From Paragordius varius (taxonomy: Eukaryota; Nematomorpha): 64,000 nt of DNA. Position 1 is the first letter of the stretch; every line of letters begins with the position of its first letter. Location of the stretch: the NCBI GenBank assembly GCA_964247055.1, contig OZ176060.1:310001-374000 (forward strand), given 5' to 3'. Shown here piece by piece: positions 23,871 to 36,679 of the stretch. Position numbers and translations under genes: made by a program. The notes below the pieces were generated by a model, which saw nothing but the letters and a program-made list of their open reading frames with translations, searched no databases and had not been told where the DNA came from.

Positions 23871-26632
23871 TATATATAATCTTTATAAATACCGTAAATA
23901 AATTTAGCAATGGCGAAAGCCTGTTTTGAATTTTTATCAATATGATGAAAACAGTTTTACGCGCGATTTATATGTGGGTCTTATTAAAAAATTTTGTTTA
24001 TATTATTTGTAGATATCCGTGCATCTTTATGAATCCGTAAATAAATTTAGCAATGATGAAAAGCTTAAGGTCTGGAAGGCTTTAGCCAAAAAATGATCAA
24101 TATTTAAATATTTATAAAATATACTTATTTATTGTGTAAAAATAAATTATTACAAAATTATGTAAAATTTATTCGTTTCTCCGATCTAATCCTGTCTGAT
24201 GGCCATTCGATATAAGAGCTGTCTGATCTTCTAATATTAACTTTGCTAACTCATTTTCGTAATTTATGGTTTTATAGAAATATATATTACTGAATTCATA
24301 CCAAATTTAAAAATAATCGATAGTATTCCTGATGATATTAGCATTTAAATGGTTTCATGTGAGGAAAATTATATGATGTCTTCTGAATTCTTGAAAAAAC
24401 ATATCAGTAGGATTTACTAAATATTCAGTACTTGCTTATAAACTTGAACTGACTACTATTTCTTGCCTAAATAAAGCACTAATAACCCTTAAAAAGCATT
24501 TCCCGAAAATTTTTTTTGATACTGTCCAAAATTTCCATAACTTACCACATACATATATTAAACTATTTAGGCTAATACAGTTTTCAGATTCCAAAAATTC
24601 ATCTTAGTTCTCGAGATATCGGCTTATGTAATAATCTTAATCCCGAAAAAACCGGAATTAAAAATTCCTCCAACTCAACAGGATGAGAAAGGCTCATTCA
24701 CCACTTTTAATAGTCATGAACCGGCTCAACTGGCTCATTCACATAGCCCTTAATGACTTTTTTTAGCGGGTGCTTTAATAAAAAAATCAACATGTGACCT
24801 TTACATTTCCGATATCGGGAGTTTAAAAAAATGAAACATGGTAAAATGCTTCAAAATTATCATGTTACTTTTGGTTCAAGGTCTTAGGAGAGATTTAAGA
24901 AAGTTATTTAAAATTTTGTAAGTCCTATCAAAAAGCCAAATTTGCCCACATTTTTTTACAAAATTTTTTTCAAAGCTAAATGGCCTGAAATTATCACTTT
25001 TTCATAATCATATATTATTATCAGTAATTTATAAAAAATAAATATTTTAGATGGCTCCATCTAGGCACACTATGCAAGACTATTTTTTTACAATCAGAAT
25101 GTAGGCTGAATCAAGGCGATAAAATTTGTTACTGACATATGATCCGTATTACAATGGTATTGTAGCATGGTGAAAACATAAAACATTTTATTATTAAACA
25201 TCTTTTCTACATATTTAAAATATCCTGAATCCGACCTCACATAATTTATATCAGAAATTTGTGATTTCATAGTGGATATAAAATGCCTTTCACAAATGCA
25301 TACTAAAATTCAAAGAAATGCGTCGTATGACGCTTGCGGTTTATAACATTGCGTTGTATGTTTTTATATTATTAGTCCTGATGATGACTAAAATTTTAAT
25401 AGCTATCAAGATTAATACTTCAAATCAATTTGATTTAAATACTCCAAACTATGGGTGGGGTGAGTAAAAACAACTGAAAGAAATGGTCCCAATTCAAATT
25501 TATGCGCCTAATAAAAATTATATAAATAAGCGAGGATATCTAAATAAAATTTAGTTTTGAATACAACGCTATGTAACTTTTTTTTGACGCCATTTTTATA
25601 TTGAAGCATTTTTGCAAAATATCATGTAATTTTTAAAGCTAAAATTTAAGCTATTTTTTGTATATAACAATAAGAGAAGTAAAAAAAGTGGGTATTTTTT
25701 TAAAATATTTTATAGCTATTGCAAACATGTCATGTTAAGAAAATTTTCTTACGGTTTTACCTTAAGATAAGTAATATCAAATTATAAATGTTATATTTCG
25801 GTTCTTTAATATTATATAAATGCAAACTTCTGCCTGTATATATTGTATTCCATATTTCAAAGCCTAAGGTATCCCAAGACCCTAATTCATATCAAAGATT
25901 GAAAAGAATGTTTATTAAATATTTTAATTAAATTTTTATAAAATAAAAAGCTTTGATTAAAAAATTAGACCTTTAGTAATATCATTGATAAATTAATAAT
26001 TTTCTGTAAATTTATTATTTTCTTTTGTATTGTTAGATTTATGCTAATTCCTTATTGGAATACAATAATGTCGCCAAAAACATTTTTCAATATTAATATT
26101 TTAAAGAATTCTTTTATACTTTTAGTTTCTTAATGCTCGACGGTTTTCAAACGCATTCAAACGTAATCAACTGATATAATCTTACAAATAAATTGAAAAA
26201 GGGTGGCTCGCCGATTAAACCATAGAGTTTATTATACAAAAATTTAGAGTGTATACAGTACCCTCTTATTTTGTAAATATAGAATTACAGACAAAAGGTA
26301 TAAACACATTTTTTTAATTAAGAAATTTTTATAACCTATTAAAACTTGTTAAATTTCATTACATATTAATTTGGTACCAACATATTTTTTTATTATAAAT
26401 TTAAAACATTCTATTCTAAAAGTATGTTTGACTTTTGAGAGTATTTTTATGTCATATTATTACGTTTTTTCTGTTTTATATGATAATTAATTATAGTCAA
26501 AAATTACAGTTACACAACACACTCTATATAAATTGCATAATTATAATATTGAGCTCTATCAGATGGTGTAAAAGGAATTAACTCATATATAATAAAGTGC
26601 TTCAATTTTCATAAATATATGCGTGCGTTTGA
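23871..26632 (+). repeat. V unit, copy B
   Basis: Counterpart of 11826-14452 with the same start and end motifs. CCGTAAATAAATTTAGCAAT appears at 23894 and 24036. It is slightly longer than copy A because of small insertions, for example near 24310 and 24770. No coding frame is shared between the two copies. Confidence 0.6.
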
Positions 26633-27159
26633 GTCCACTTTAAGCTCTACTAAAATAGTTTAATTAGAAATTTTTACTATATCTGCCTATGTATAATTTA
26701 TTTATCTAAATTGATCATTATAAACGAAGTATTAAAAGAAATATACAAGCTCTACACCTATATCTAGATATCAATTTTATATTATATTGTTAGTAATTTT
26801 GTGCTATACACTCAATGCCATACTACGAGAAAAATCAATCTTATTTAAAATATATTTTTATCAATTTAGATTCAATTTTTGTTTTTTTTGCGGGAAAGGA
26901 AGGAGAGCTTCAACGTGTTTGCTATAATTTCACACTGTCTTATTTATTGCCTGAAAACAATATAATACCTATTAATATGAGTTATTTAGCAAAATATATT
27001 CATTCAAATTAGCTCTTTGCTCAAATTTGCTAAAAATAAGATTTTATAAAAAAATTTAGATTTTTTATAAGTAATTTTTAGTAATAAAATTACATTATAT
27101 TTAAAATTTTTGTCCTGGACCCCTCATTTTTGTGTTTATTTTAAATTAATTTTGTTATG
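26633..27159. other. AT-rich spacer
   Basis: Unassigned sequence. The last part, 27010-27110, resembles the inner R1 arm (GCTAAAAATAAGATTTTATA). A 65-codon open frame at 26815-27012 has no recognisable feature. Confidence 0.4.
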
Positions 27160-28080
27160 ATAGGATTAGGGATGCCTTCTCTGGCTGTAGTACTAGTGAT
27201 ATTTTGTATTGTTTTCCAAAGATTTCAGTGTCATCGTCAATTTCGAGTATTTTGAATCTGTTTTCAAGTATTAAAAGAAACTCGGGGGAGTTCGCAGAAA
27301 AATATAATTTAGGTTTATGCTGAAATCTTGGTTTGCGTGAGAGTACTAGTTTAATTTTAGTTTAGCTACAAGGAGATTTTGATCAGAATAACAGTCGGAA
27401 CCAGGGTAGGTTTGTACGTTCATAAATGACGATTTATATTTTAGAGAATAAAGTCGATTTGGTTTCTGTACCTCTTGCAAGGTGAGGTCCATTCCCTACT
27501 TAGGTTGTTGGAAAAAGGAGTTTGAGATGAAGAATTTATGTTCGCTGCAAAATTCTATAAGGCGGTCGCCTCTATCGTTTTTGTTTCCCAGTCCTTTCCC
27601 ACCAGTGATTTTATGTGTATTATCATTACTTACTATCGCGTTAAAGTCGCCAAATACAAATATCATGTCCTTTTTGAAAACTTTCTTAATATCTGAGGGC
27701 CTCGTAAAATGTTAGAAAACTTCTTCGTTATTAGATTTAATAGGGGCATAGATTTGGCATATCGTTATTGGTTGTGGAGAAGAGTTCAATCGAAGTGATA
27801 TTATGCGATCGCTGTGTGGATGGTGAATTTCAGATGAAGGGATTTGGTCACTATAGGGCCACTCCGTTTCGTTTATTGTATCAAGACCAGAGTACAATAG
27901 TATGTGATTTCTATGTGACCGTTTATTGGGATGTCGGATTCTGCTATCCCTAATACACTGAAGTCGAGTTACACCATTTCTTTTATAATAACTTCGATTT
28001 TGTTGGTGGTGCGGCGTGAATTCCATGTACCGATACGTAAAGACAAATCGCTGGAATTTTGGAAAAACTGTAGTTTTATA
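27160..28080 (-). pseudogene. LINE apurinic-type endonuclease fragment (RTE-like)
   Basis: On the minus strand this gives pieces of the exonuclease/endonuclease domain of a non-LTR retrotransposon: HPHSDRIISL, QPITICQIYAP, FGDFNAIVSN (the catalytic GDFN loop), GNKNDRGDRLIEFC and a C-terminal SDQNLLVAKLK in place of the usual SDHxLV. The wording ITGGKG..GDRL..C.EH..FISNSFFQQPK is like the insect proteins annotated 'craniofacial development protein 2-like', which are RTE-clade LINE endonucleases. Several frame breaks are evident and no reverse transcriptase follows, so it is dead. An inverted counterpart sits at 54700-55380. Confidence 0.75.
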
Positions 28081-28349
28081 GACAATGTTCCGTGAATGCT
28101 ATGCTGTGAAGGGGAATGGGGAGTCTTGTGCAAATTGTCAAGTTAGATTAATTTTGTTTCATCCCTGATACTGATACTGGTTAGATGATGTGGATGAGGG
28201 AGGATGTATTAGCAATGGATAAGTTTGTGATGAAGGATATGAGGAAAAAATAAGTTGTATATTGTCTTAAAATTTAGATCTCTTTATGATAATTTTTATG
28301 GATATCCAATTTTAAGATTCATTAAAATCGTGTAATTTATATTATATAT

Positions 28350-28560
28350 ATAATATTGTAATATACGGACAAAACAATTATTAAAAAAATATTATTTAAA
28401 TTGCAAAGTATGAAAAAGAGATGTATATTGGACACCAATTATTAATTTTACAATTGTTTTCAAATAGTTTAAAAAACCCAAATAACAATTTTTAGAAAAA
28501 AATATATCTCTAATTTTAACTTTTTTACGTATAATTACTGTAAATAGATGGCTTATTTTA
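28350..28560 (+). mobile_element. M1 element, degenerate
   Basis: ATATACGGACAAAACAATTA at the left and TTTTTACGTATAATTACTGT then AAATAGATGGCTTATTTT at the right. It is shared, inverted, with 54188-54385 next to the other LINE fragment. Confidence 0.6.
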
Positions 28561-30049
28561 TGCAAATTAAAACTGTTTTTTATTTCATAAGTAAATTCAT
28601 ATGGTATTCATTGTTAAGCGCAAAATATATTTTAAATAAAAATAGAGATTATTTATATTTTAATATGGTATAAATTGTTTTATATAATTGGGCTCTAACG
28701 TTTGCTTTTTGTACACTTGTTTTTACTCTCATTTAAATTTTTGCTTAAAAAATCAACAAAATGATTATAATTTTAAATCAATTCATTTTTTACCACGAAT
28801 TATGAGCTTAATAATAATTAAATTTTTATCAAATAATTATGACAAGACTTATCAAGGAATGTATTTTTTGGCTAGGCACTTATAAACTGTAAAGCTGCAT
28901 AATTGTTAAAAAATAAGAAATTTTTTAATGAATTATACATTATTAGGTTATGTTAATAATAAGGACGTAAAATTTGAGTTGGCACCAATTTTTTTAAATC
29001 TTTTTCTATTCTTAGATCACTATTAGGTTTAGCGTTATAATCCTCAATTCTGACCTTATGTATTGAGTTTTACTGTATATGTTATATAGGCTCATCACGT
29101 TTTTTAAAAATATATATAGCCTAAGAGTCGGATTGAATCGTTTGATATTAGCTATTGGGTTATATAAATAACTGTAATCTTTCCAAAAAGTACTTCCGTT
29201 TAAATAAAGGCAAAAGTATTTATTATATTATTTTATGCTTCAATTGATGGTAATAATAAAAAAATGGTTTAAAATTAGGATGACGAAAATGCGAATGATT
29301 GTTGAAAAAAATACATTAATTAGAATTCTATAATACAAGAAATCAATAATGCGGAGAGCAAGTATCATTTTAAAATGGCAAATACGTAATTAGGCTCAAA
29401 TAAAAAATAATGTTTTTACCCATAAGATTATTTTTAAAATACTGCACATATTAACAATCAAAAACGAATCAATTACCCAATTATAACGTATTTTATTGAA
29501 TTCATTGTGTTTTATTAAACTTTATAAACAATTTTTTGTTAATTTCAAATGATTTTTATTCAAATTAATTAATATATTTAAAATTTTATAACAATAAAAA
29601 TTAACATAATACAACAAAAAAATATTTAAACAGACAAAAAATAAAAACAAATATTTGAGACACATACTTTTTTAATTCTTGATTATTTTAACTATGGCAT
29701 ATAAAACGATGAGTTATATTAAACATTACGTCATATCCGCATAATTTCAGTTTTACTGTACTTAATTGGAAATAATTATAGGTTATATTTATATTAGCCT
29801 TATTATTGTCTACAACTTTAATAAAACATTATAATACATATTTTTAATATATTTGGAAATATATATTAAAAGCGTAATATATTAATTAAAATAAATAGGT
29901 TACAAAATATAATGTTGGTACGAACGGATTCGCCAGGATATTACTAAGCCAGATGAACGAAAAGCTTCGGCTTGATTCCAGCCTTCAAAAGTGTCTTTGA
30001 TTATAAAACTTTGTCAAGCCATTTTATAGTTTAGAACCCATTTAACTGC
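28561..30049. other. AT-rich spacer; partly shared with 37.7 kb
   Basis: 28600-28740 (GTTAAGCGCAAAATATATTT and TTTGCTTTTTGTACAC) recurs at 37765-37870 and, inverted, at 54015-54125. A worn M1-like pair lies at about 29615-29760. At 29915-30000 is a more GC-rich patch (GAACGAAAAGCTTCGGCTTG) that I cannot match to anything else here. No gene. Confidence 0.4.
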
Positions 30050-31927
30050 TGTCGCAAAAAAATATGGGATTTTCGATCTCACATCTAATTGATTTTTAAT
30101 GTTTTGCTTTTGATTGTAGTTTATGGCATATTTTAGTAATTTTTTTCGGAATCAAGCATTTACTTTTACCAAAAAAATTTATTACAAATTGCGCAAAATT
30201 TGACATTTTCTCATATGGAGCAACAAAAGTGTAAATAAGTTTTTTATATCACTCATAGTTTAAACCAAAAGCACCATGACAATTCTGATACATTTTTATA
30301 TCAGGATATATTATTACATTGAGATTGTGGGGCATATACCTGTTGACAATATTTTAATTAATACTTAGCTTTTACTAAAAATTCTTTTTTAAGAAATTTG
30401 GGCAAACTTTGACAAAACTGTAAATATCTTATCACTCGTAAGGGCCAAAATCAAAAGGCATTATGATATTCTTGATATATCCTATCAGAATATATAAATA
30501 TATGTCATCAGGTTCATACTTCCTGATTTCGAACGCAGTGTATTAAAATATTATAGACCTATATATTGGACAATTCTTTATTATAGTTATAAAGTAAACT
30601 TTAACTAATTCACTATATATATTAATGGTTTCTAAAAAAATTAATTAATTGTCCTTTGAGAATGTACATATAGCAATTAAGTACGCAATAATATTTAACA
30701 ATTTATACCATATTAAAAGTTAAAAAATCTCTATTTTTCTATAAATTATATTTTTGCTTTAGAATAAATGTAATATGCGGTTTCTTATATATATGTTTGT
30801 ATAATACATAATTGAGTGCGTAATTAATATACATCTCTTTCAACTTTGTAGTTTATATCAATTATGAATTTTCAAACATATCAAGTTTATAAAAGTACAT
30901 TGGTGCTCATTTGAAAAAAACATTTGTCCATATGTTTTTTTATCTGTATAAATCCATATTTCTAAATGAGCTATATCCTCCCCTCCATTTATGATTGTTT
31001 TTTTCGCTTTAGCAATATTATATACTAATAGTCCTTATATTTTGATTTTAGGTAATTTTCAGTCAAAGTATTTATTATATTCCAAATAAAATTTTCCACA
31101 AAGGCAAATTATAACTTTTTCTACTTACGTGAGAATCATTAAAATGATTTTGTGTATTTTCCATTTAAATGTTAGATTGGGTTCATTTCATGCATAAAAT
31201 CAAGTTATAAATCCATATTTTTTCCATGGTACTATAAGTTAAACGAATAAATATGCGAAAAAAATTGAATGTTACCAGTTACATTATACTTTTAATTTCC
31301 ATTAAAAACTTATATAAAAATCATGGATTAAATTTGGCCTTTTTAATAAAACAGTAGATAATTTTTAACTTATTCCCCTCTTTATAATTTATATTCGTAT
31401 TATTAGAGCCTATACTAAACAAGAATGCCCTAAACTAATAATTTGGTGATTCTTTGTAAAATAAATGACCATATAAATTTATAAAATTTGTAATATACTT
31501 GCCATCTATTTAAAAAATCGTATAAATTCTTTTGTTAATGATAAAAATTTATCAATCACAATAGCGGGAAGCTAATTGATTGCACAAAATATATTATTCA
31601 TTTACTTATCCTTTCAAAATATTTGATAATCAAAAAGTTATAACTGGATGTGTAATTTGTAATTTTTATTTAATATTATACATTTATTATTATCATTAAT
31701 TTTGCTTTAAGTAGTTTTATATTTTGATGAAATAGGCCTGTATCGCACATAAATTACTGAATTATTTTAAGCTTATTTTTGAATTTCTATAAATATTTTA
31801 TAGTGGTAGTTTATTAGTGCTTAGCGGTTTTTATACAGTACTAAACGTAATCTTTTGAAAAAAATCTGAAAATTACAATAAAAAAGCGTTGGCTGATTGA
31901 CACCGTAATTTTAATTTAAAAACTATA

Positions 31928-32135
31928 ATATTTACAGTACCCTTTTAATTGTTGGCCATTTCATTATTAGGCCAATTAACAATACAGTAACGTCGGAGTT
32001 TAAAACATCAAACTGTGTGCAATAAACATTTTTTCATATAACAACATGAATTATGTTTATTAGTTTATGGAAATTTGTTTTATAACATACGCTACTATAT
32101 AACTAATTGTTCAACGATATATGTATTGTACAGTA
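31928..32135 (-). mobile_element. M2 element downstream of zinc-finger pseudogene
   Basis: Ends TACAGTACCCTTTTAATTGT and ATGTATTGTACAGTA, with AATACAGTAACGTCGG and ACATACGCTACTATATA as the inner inverted pair. TA borders fit a Tc1/mariner-type MITE. Confidence 0.7.
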
Positions 32136-32300
32136 ATTAAAATTTAACGGAGAAAACGCAAAATTTTTTTCAAAAGACAAAGCTTACATTTTAAAATTTT
32201 ATTTATCCTATAAATATCATAATCTACAAAAAAAATCCAGTACAAGCAGTCAAATAGCATGTAAAATATTTTATTTACGAAAAGGCATATAGGGATACGT
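32128..32300 (-). mobile_element. M1 element, truncated
   Basis: TACAGTAATTAAAATTTAAC, GGAGAAAACGCAAAATTTTT and AAAAGACAAAGC form one M1 end; the other end is poor. It lies between M2 and the zinc-finger pseudogene, in the same order as at 16.6 and 49.0 kb. Confidence 0.5.
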
Positions 32301-32469
32301 GTCCATATAATAAATTAAATCTCAATTTTTTATTTGCATAAATTATAAATTGAAAACAAAATATATAATTTTGATGTGTTTTTACAAATGAATTTTAATA
32401 TATATTTTTTATATGCCTGGCAAGACTGCATTTATGAGTCTAATTAGTAATACAAGCATCGATGTTTAA

Positions 32470-33100
32470 TTTATGAACAGATTCAATGTGTTTTGCAAGA
32501 TTTTTTTGGCATATTTCTAATTACAAATCGGACTTCCCTTTTAATTTGTTCATGAACAGATTTCATGTGCCTTTCAAGACTTTCTTTTCCTGAAAACTCG
32601 TATTTACAAATGGGACATGGATGTTTTATTTGTTCATGTACTAATTGAATATGTGTTGCAAGATGGCATTTTTGAGTAAATTCTCTTTTGCAAATCAGAC
32701 ATTCATGTTTAATTCTCATGTGAACACTCTGAATATGTGTTGAAAGATAGCCTTTTTCGGCATATTTCTTTTTACAAATCGGGCATTCGCCTTTAATTTT
32801 CTCACGAACTGAATAAATGTGTCTAGAAAGATTGCTATTATCAGAAAATATTTTCGAACAAATTTTGCACGGATATTTAACTTGTTCATGAACAGATGTT
32901 ATGATAAAATAATCCCGCTCGCGTTTTATATATTTTGTTACATTGCACACATTCAGACATTTTTCACCAGTTAGCCATAGTTTTATTCAATTTTTTAGGC
33001 TTTGCATTATTAAATTATCAATACTCATTTTTTACCACATGAGTACACCTTTGTTCGAAATTTAAAAGTATTCTTGTTATATAAAATATAATATTAGCCA
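32470..33100 (-). pseudogene. C2H2 zinc-finger pseudogene
   Basis: Minus-strand copy of the zinc-finger family. The open stretch 32483-32950 gives fingers starting YPCKIC, GECPIC, HECLIC and HPCPIC with H-I-x-S/L-V-H type endings. A fifth finger (start ECVQCNKIYKTRAGL) lies in another frame upstream at about 32950-32900, and a sixth, at the C-terminal end, is broken by frame and stop differences. The N-terminal DFGDSTYK and LDLSLK regions are missing or unreadable. It has more fingers than the four-finger copies, so it may come from a longer family member. Not functional as it stands. Confidence 0.75.
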
Positions 33101-34199
33101 AAAATTGAAAATAATTTGTTGAATATTCCATTAAAACTTAACTTACAAAAATCAAGGTTTAAATTTGGCCTTCTTATTACAACAGTAATTAATTTTTAAC
33201 TTCTCCCCCTCTTTAAAATTTATATTCATATTATTAGAGATTCTACTAAACAAGAATGCCGTAAACTAAAGCACTAATTTGGTAAGGAATTCTAATGTAA
33301 CAAAAGAGTTACCAAGATATGGCCAATAAAACGTAAATCTCACTAAAACATATACCAGAAGTGTTGCAAATAAAATACTATTACACGCTAATAAAATAAA
33401 ATTAAAATTGTTTATAAACGCACAGAAAAATGATGGACAAAAATAAATATAAATTGGCCATATAAAATGCGTCAATATAATAATATTTAATTACATAATA
33501 CATACATATATGAAAGAATCCTTAGACTAATTGTTTTAGTTTTTTTTTGATTTATAGGTTCTAACAAATCATGTTTTATATGCCAATAATTATATTTAAA
33601 AAATATATTAAGCTAAGAATTCAAGTCATAGATTAAATTGACATTTTATAAAATAGCCGAAATGTTCTAAAAATCAAATACACGCTCTATACAAAATGAT
33701 GTAAGAAGATTTTATGTCTAATTTTAAGTAACTGTATCTTATTTTATAAAATATTAAAATATATAGGCACACAAAATTATGTAATTTGACTATTCACTTG
33801 TTGAAGCAAAAAAAAGATACATTTTCTTTTAAATATTACACTATGTTACAAATTCCACCCTAAAATGCGCAGATGTATTTTACGTAGCGTAAATTATAAA
33901 ATAATGTATAGCTGAATTATTTGGTTAAAAATTTGACTTTCTTTAGTTGAAGTTGAGAATTAGTTCAGAGTAAGGTCAACAATTATTATTTTTTAATAGA
34001 TTTTATCACATTAAATAATTATTTATGAAATTTATCTAAAAAGATGTTTTCGTTATTAATCTATGATGATCTTTTTAAAAGTTTTTTTCTAATTACAAAT
34101 GAATATTTATTGTATGTATTAATAATAACATAATAAGTATATGCCATCTTCTTTATATTTAATATTATTATGTATATAAACCTATTTTAGTTAATATAA

Positions 34200-34656
34200 A
34201 TTATCCTTTCGCTGAAAAGACCACCAATAATAGAAAAAATAATCGATTTCGAAAAAGGTGTACATATATGGCAAAAATGAGAGTAATATTGATTTTAATT
34301 TTAATTCAAAGCCTAAAAAATGAATACTATAGCGAACTCAGAAAAAATATATGAATGTATGCAATATAAAAAAATATATAAAACGCCTTCGGGGTTATTT
34401 TTCATAATAAATCTGTTCATGAACCCATTAAATTTCCGTGCGAAATTTGTTCAAAGATATTTTCGTATAAAAGCAATTTTGCTAGGCACATCATCTCTGC
34501 ACACAAAAAAATTGAACATGAATGTCCTATTTGTATAACTGAATTTTCTCAAAAACGCTCTCTTGTCACATTCAGCCTGTTCATGAACAAGTTAAATATC
34601 CTTGTCCGACAAAAAAGCACTATTATCAACCATATATTAAAAATGTACAAAAATAA
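34200..34656 (+). pseudogene. C2H2 zinc-finger pseudogene
   Basis: Begins with codons for LSLKRPP (the SLKKPP motif of intact copies). It then runs through the same spacer as 8545-8400 and 33100-33000 into a first finger (YECMQYKKIYKTPSGL, with one finger cysteine replaced by tyrosine) and further fingers (FPCEICSKIFSYKSNFARH and HECPICITEFSQK) that lie in different frames. It ends near a KMYKNK stop. Clearly broken. An M2 element follows at 34840. Confidence 0.75.
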
Positions 34657-34839
34657 ATATTATTTGTATATAATATCATATCTTTTTATAAATAAATTAT
34701 ATTAAGATTTTATTAATTTTATGAAAACTTTTTGAAAATAAAATGACTTAATAAGTTAATTAAATATTTGGCACATTCTTTGACTGGTCTGTTTTGGAGT
34801 TTATCTTTATAAATTGCATTATTAAAGCCAAAATTAATC

Positions 34840-35030
34840 ATGGCTAATTAGCTATATAGTAACGTATGATATAAAACAACTTCTGTCCATAAACTAATAA
34901 ACACATTTAATGTTTTAATTATAGAAATGTATATTTCACGCCGTTTGTTGTTTTTTACTCACACGTTACTGTATTGCCAATTGCCCAAAATAATGTGAAT
35001 TGGCCGACAATAAAGTGGGCCTAAAGCTTT
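34840..35030 (+). mobile_element. M2 element following zinc-finger pseudogene
   Basis: GGCTAATTAGCTATATAGTA, the CACGCCGTTTGTTGTTTTTT block, TCACACGTTACTGTATTGCC and GGCCGACAATAAAGTGGG. The flank GCGAGTCACGC follows. M1 is missing in this copy. Confidence 0.65.
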
Positions 35031-35307
35031 TCATATAATTAATAGGTTCTACGGTTAAATTAGCGAGTCACGCATAAATATTAATCTAAAAATGTTGCAT
35101 ACATAACAACACATATAATACTCGTAAACTACATATTGTCGTAAATTTCGGCTTGAAGGACCAAATAAATTCAAATTTTTCTTAAAATAAAACTCAGCGT
35201 TATATATTGTCATATTTTACCCAAATGATAATTTTCCAATTAATTTATATTCCATTCCTAAAGTTTTCTTTCACATGTATAAATTGGGGTCTATAAAATA
35301 TGTCATG

Positions 35308-35310
<3 letters not shown>

Positions 35311-35349
<39 letters not shown>
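35311..35349. repeat. (TA)n microsatellite
   Basis: About 19 TA units. Confidence 0.95.
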
Positions 35350-35351
<2 letters not shown>

Positions 35352-35659
35352 TTATAGGAAAATGGATGACTACCATAAGGCTTTTGGTTTCGGTCCTCAC
35401 GAGTGATTAAAAGTTTAGTAATTGTTCAATATCAGAGTTTTTCGAAATATATATTACTACTTTTCTTTGATAATGGTTTAACGGTTTATTTGTAAATATC
35501 AGTAAATTTTATCATATACTACTTATAAATAGACAAAAAAATATTTTAAATTTTAATGTACCAAGTTTTATCCCTCTTAATAAATCAACCAGTTATTTTA
35601 AAATAAACTCGAAAATGCTGAGATTAAATTTCCAAGGTTATTGAAATGTTCAACATTAT

Positions 35660-35660
<1 letters not shown>

Positions 35661-35725
<65 letters not shown>
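35661..35725. repeat. (TA)n microsatellite, longest in the window
   Basis: About 32 uninterrupted TA units. Confidence 0.95.
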
Positions 35726-35728
<3 letters not shown>

Positions 35729-36376
35729 TTATCAAGATTTAAAAAGCATGGTGTTTTTTTAAAAATATTTGTCTTTATATTTTTACATTTTGCCATTATT
35801 TACTCTCATTTTTATTTTGTTTGACGATATAAATATGCGATAGAGCAGTTGATTAATTTGAAATTTTGTGTGTAATGTTTGAAAATATTCTACGTAACAA
35901 ATGCCAATATATATACAACTTATTTGTGTAAACTAAACTTTTGTGTTTTTAACTCTCCTATGTGTAATCTCTTGATTGTTTTCCTAAAAACTAAAATTTT
36001 TGCCTATATAACCCTTAAAATTTCATGAAATAAATTAATTTTTATTATAATATGTTTTTATAATGTGTCTGGAATTTATGTTACATATTATAGATAAAAT
36101 AGCTAGTTTTGATAGCCATAATAAAACATTATATCTTGTTAGAAATGTAAAAAAGTCTAATTCGAAAACATATTTTAATTATGAATATATGACGACACGT
36201 GATTTTATGCCTAAAGCCCGTTTTCACAATGCGCAGACTCGGGCAACATAAAAATTATTACTATAGGAAATAATTCTGTCAGGAAAATGTATGAGGGCTC
36301 TTGATTTGGCTCTTACAAGTGATATAAGACGATATTATGACATTTGAGCTCCATGTCAAAAAATGTCAAAATTCGC

Positions 36377-36662
36377 GCACATTATGTTCAACAATTATTT
36401 TAATTAAAGCCAAATGCTTTATTTTAAAATACATCACTAATTATAGGCAAAACAATATTTAAAAAATATATTATTTGTATGTGGGAAGTCCTAAATTATT
36501 TGCTCTTCTAAAATCGCACATTATGTTAAACAATTATTTTAGTTAAAGCCAAATGCTTTATTTCAAAATACAACACTAAAATATATCATCGATATAAGCA
36601 AAACAATATTTTAAAAAAATTCTTTATATGTGGGAAGCAAATTTTTTGATCTTCTAAAATGG
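36377..36662 (+). repeat. Tandem duplication of an R1 arm segment, about 140 bp x2
   Basis: CACATTATGTTCAACAATTA ... GCCAAATGCTTTATTTTAAA ... TGTGGGAAGTCC is followed directly by a second version (CACATTATGTTAAACAATTA ... TTTATTTCAAAATACAACAC ... TGTGGGAAGC). Both derive from the R1 inner arm (compare 22990-23170). Confidence 0.7.
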
Positions 36663-36679
36663 GTTAGTTGTCTAAAATA

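Larger units (their letters stand above)
20880..26632 (+). repeat. Large direct duplication, copy B (U-R1-V block)
   Basis: Follows 8560-14452 from the core unit through the R1 arm and into V, in the same order and orientation, about 12 kb downstream. GACCTTGCACTGAACTAATT at about 21091, the R1 arm at 22800-23870 and the V borders all agree. The copies differ by many small indels, so the duplication is not very recent. Confidence 0.7.
30050..34200 (-). repeat. U/R1 block, inverted copy C with an internal insertion
   Basis: The reverse complement follows 8560-11000: the AATTAGTTCAGAGTAAGGTC landmark at 33958, the GAATGCC.TAAACTAA block, and at 30050-30650 the R1 arm. About 1.8 kb at 31480-33120 carries a zinc-finger pseudogene with M1 and M2. 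The block AACAAGAATGCC..AAACTAA occurs on both sides of it (31419 and 33250), so this stretch looks inserted or locally duplicated. Confidence 0.6.
35031..36376. other. AT-rich spacer with two TA microsatellites
   Basis: 35360-35470 resembles the inner R1 arm (AAGGCTTTTGGTTTCGGTCC). 35725-35815 resembles an M1 right end. (TA)n runs lie at 35311-35349 and 35661-35725. A 62-codon open frame at 36063-36251 has no recognisable motif and no second copy, so I do not call it a gene. Confidence 0.45.

Noticed and set aside
8560-26632. Direct 5.8-kb repeats as long terminal repeats of a retroelement
   Set aside because: They are far too long, the DNA between them has no retroelement genes, and the ends lack the usual terminal dinucleotides.
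29915-30000. GC-richer patch with AAGCTTCGGCTT
   Set aside because: Suggests a small structured RNA at first sight, but only a 4-bp stem can be drawn and no copy supports it.
36063-36251. 62-codon open frame
   Set aside because: No domain, no second copy, no supporting signals; expected by chance.
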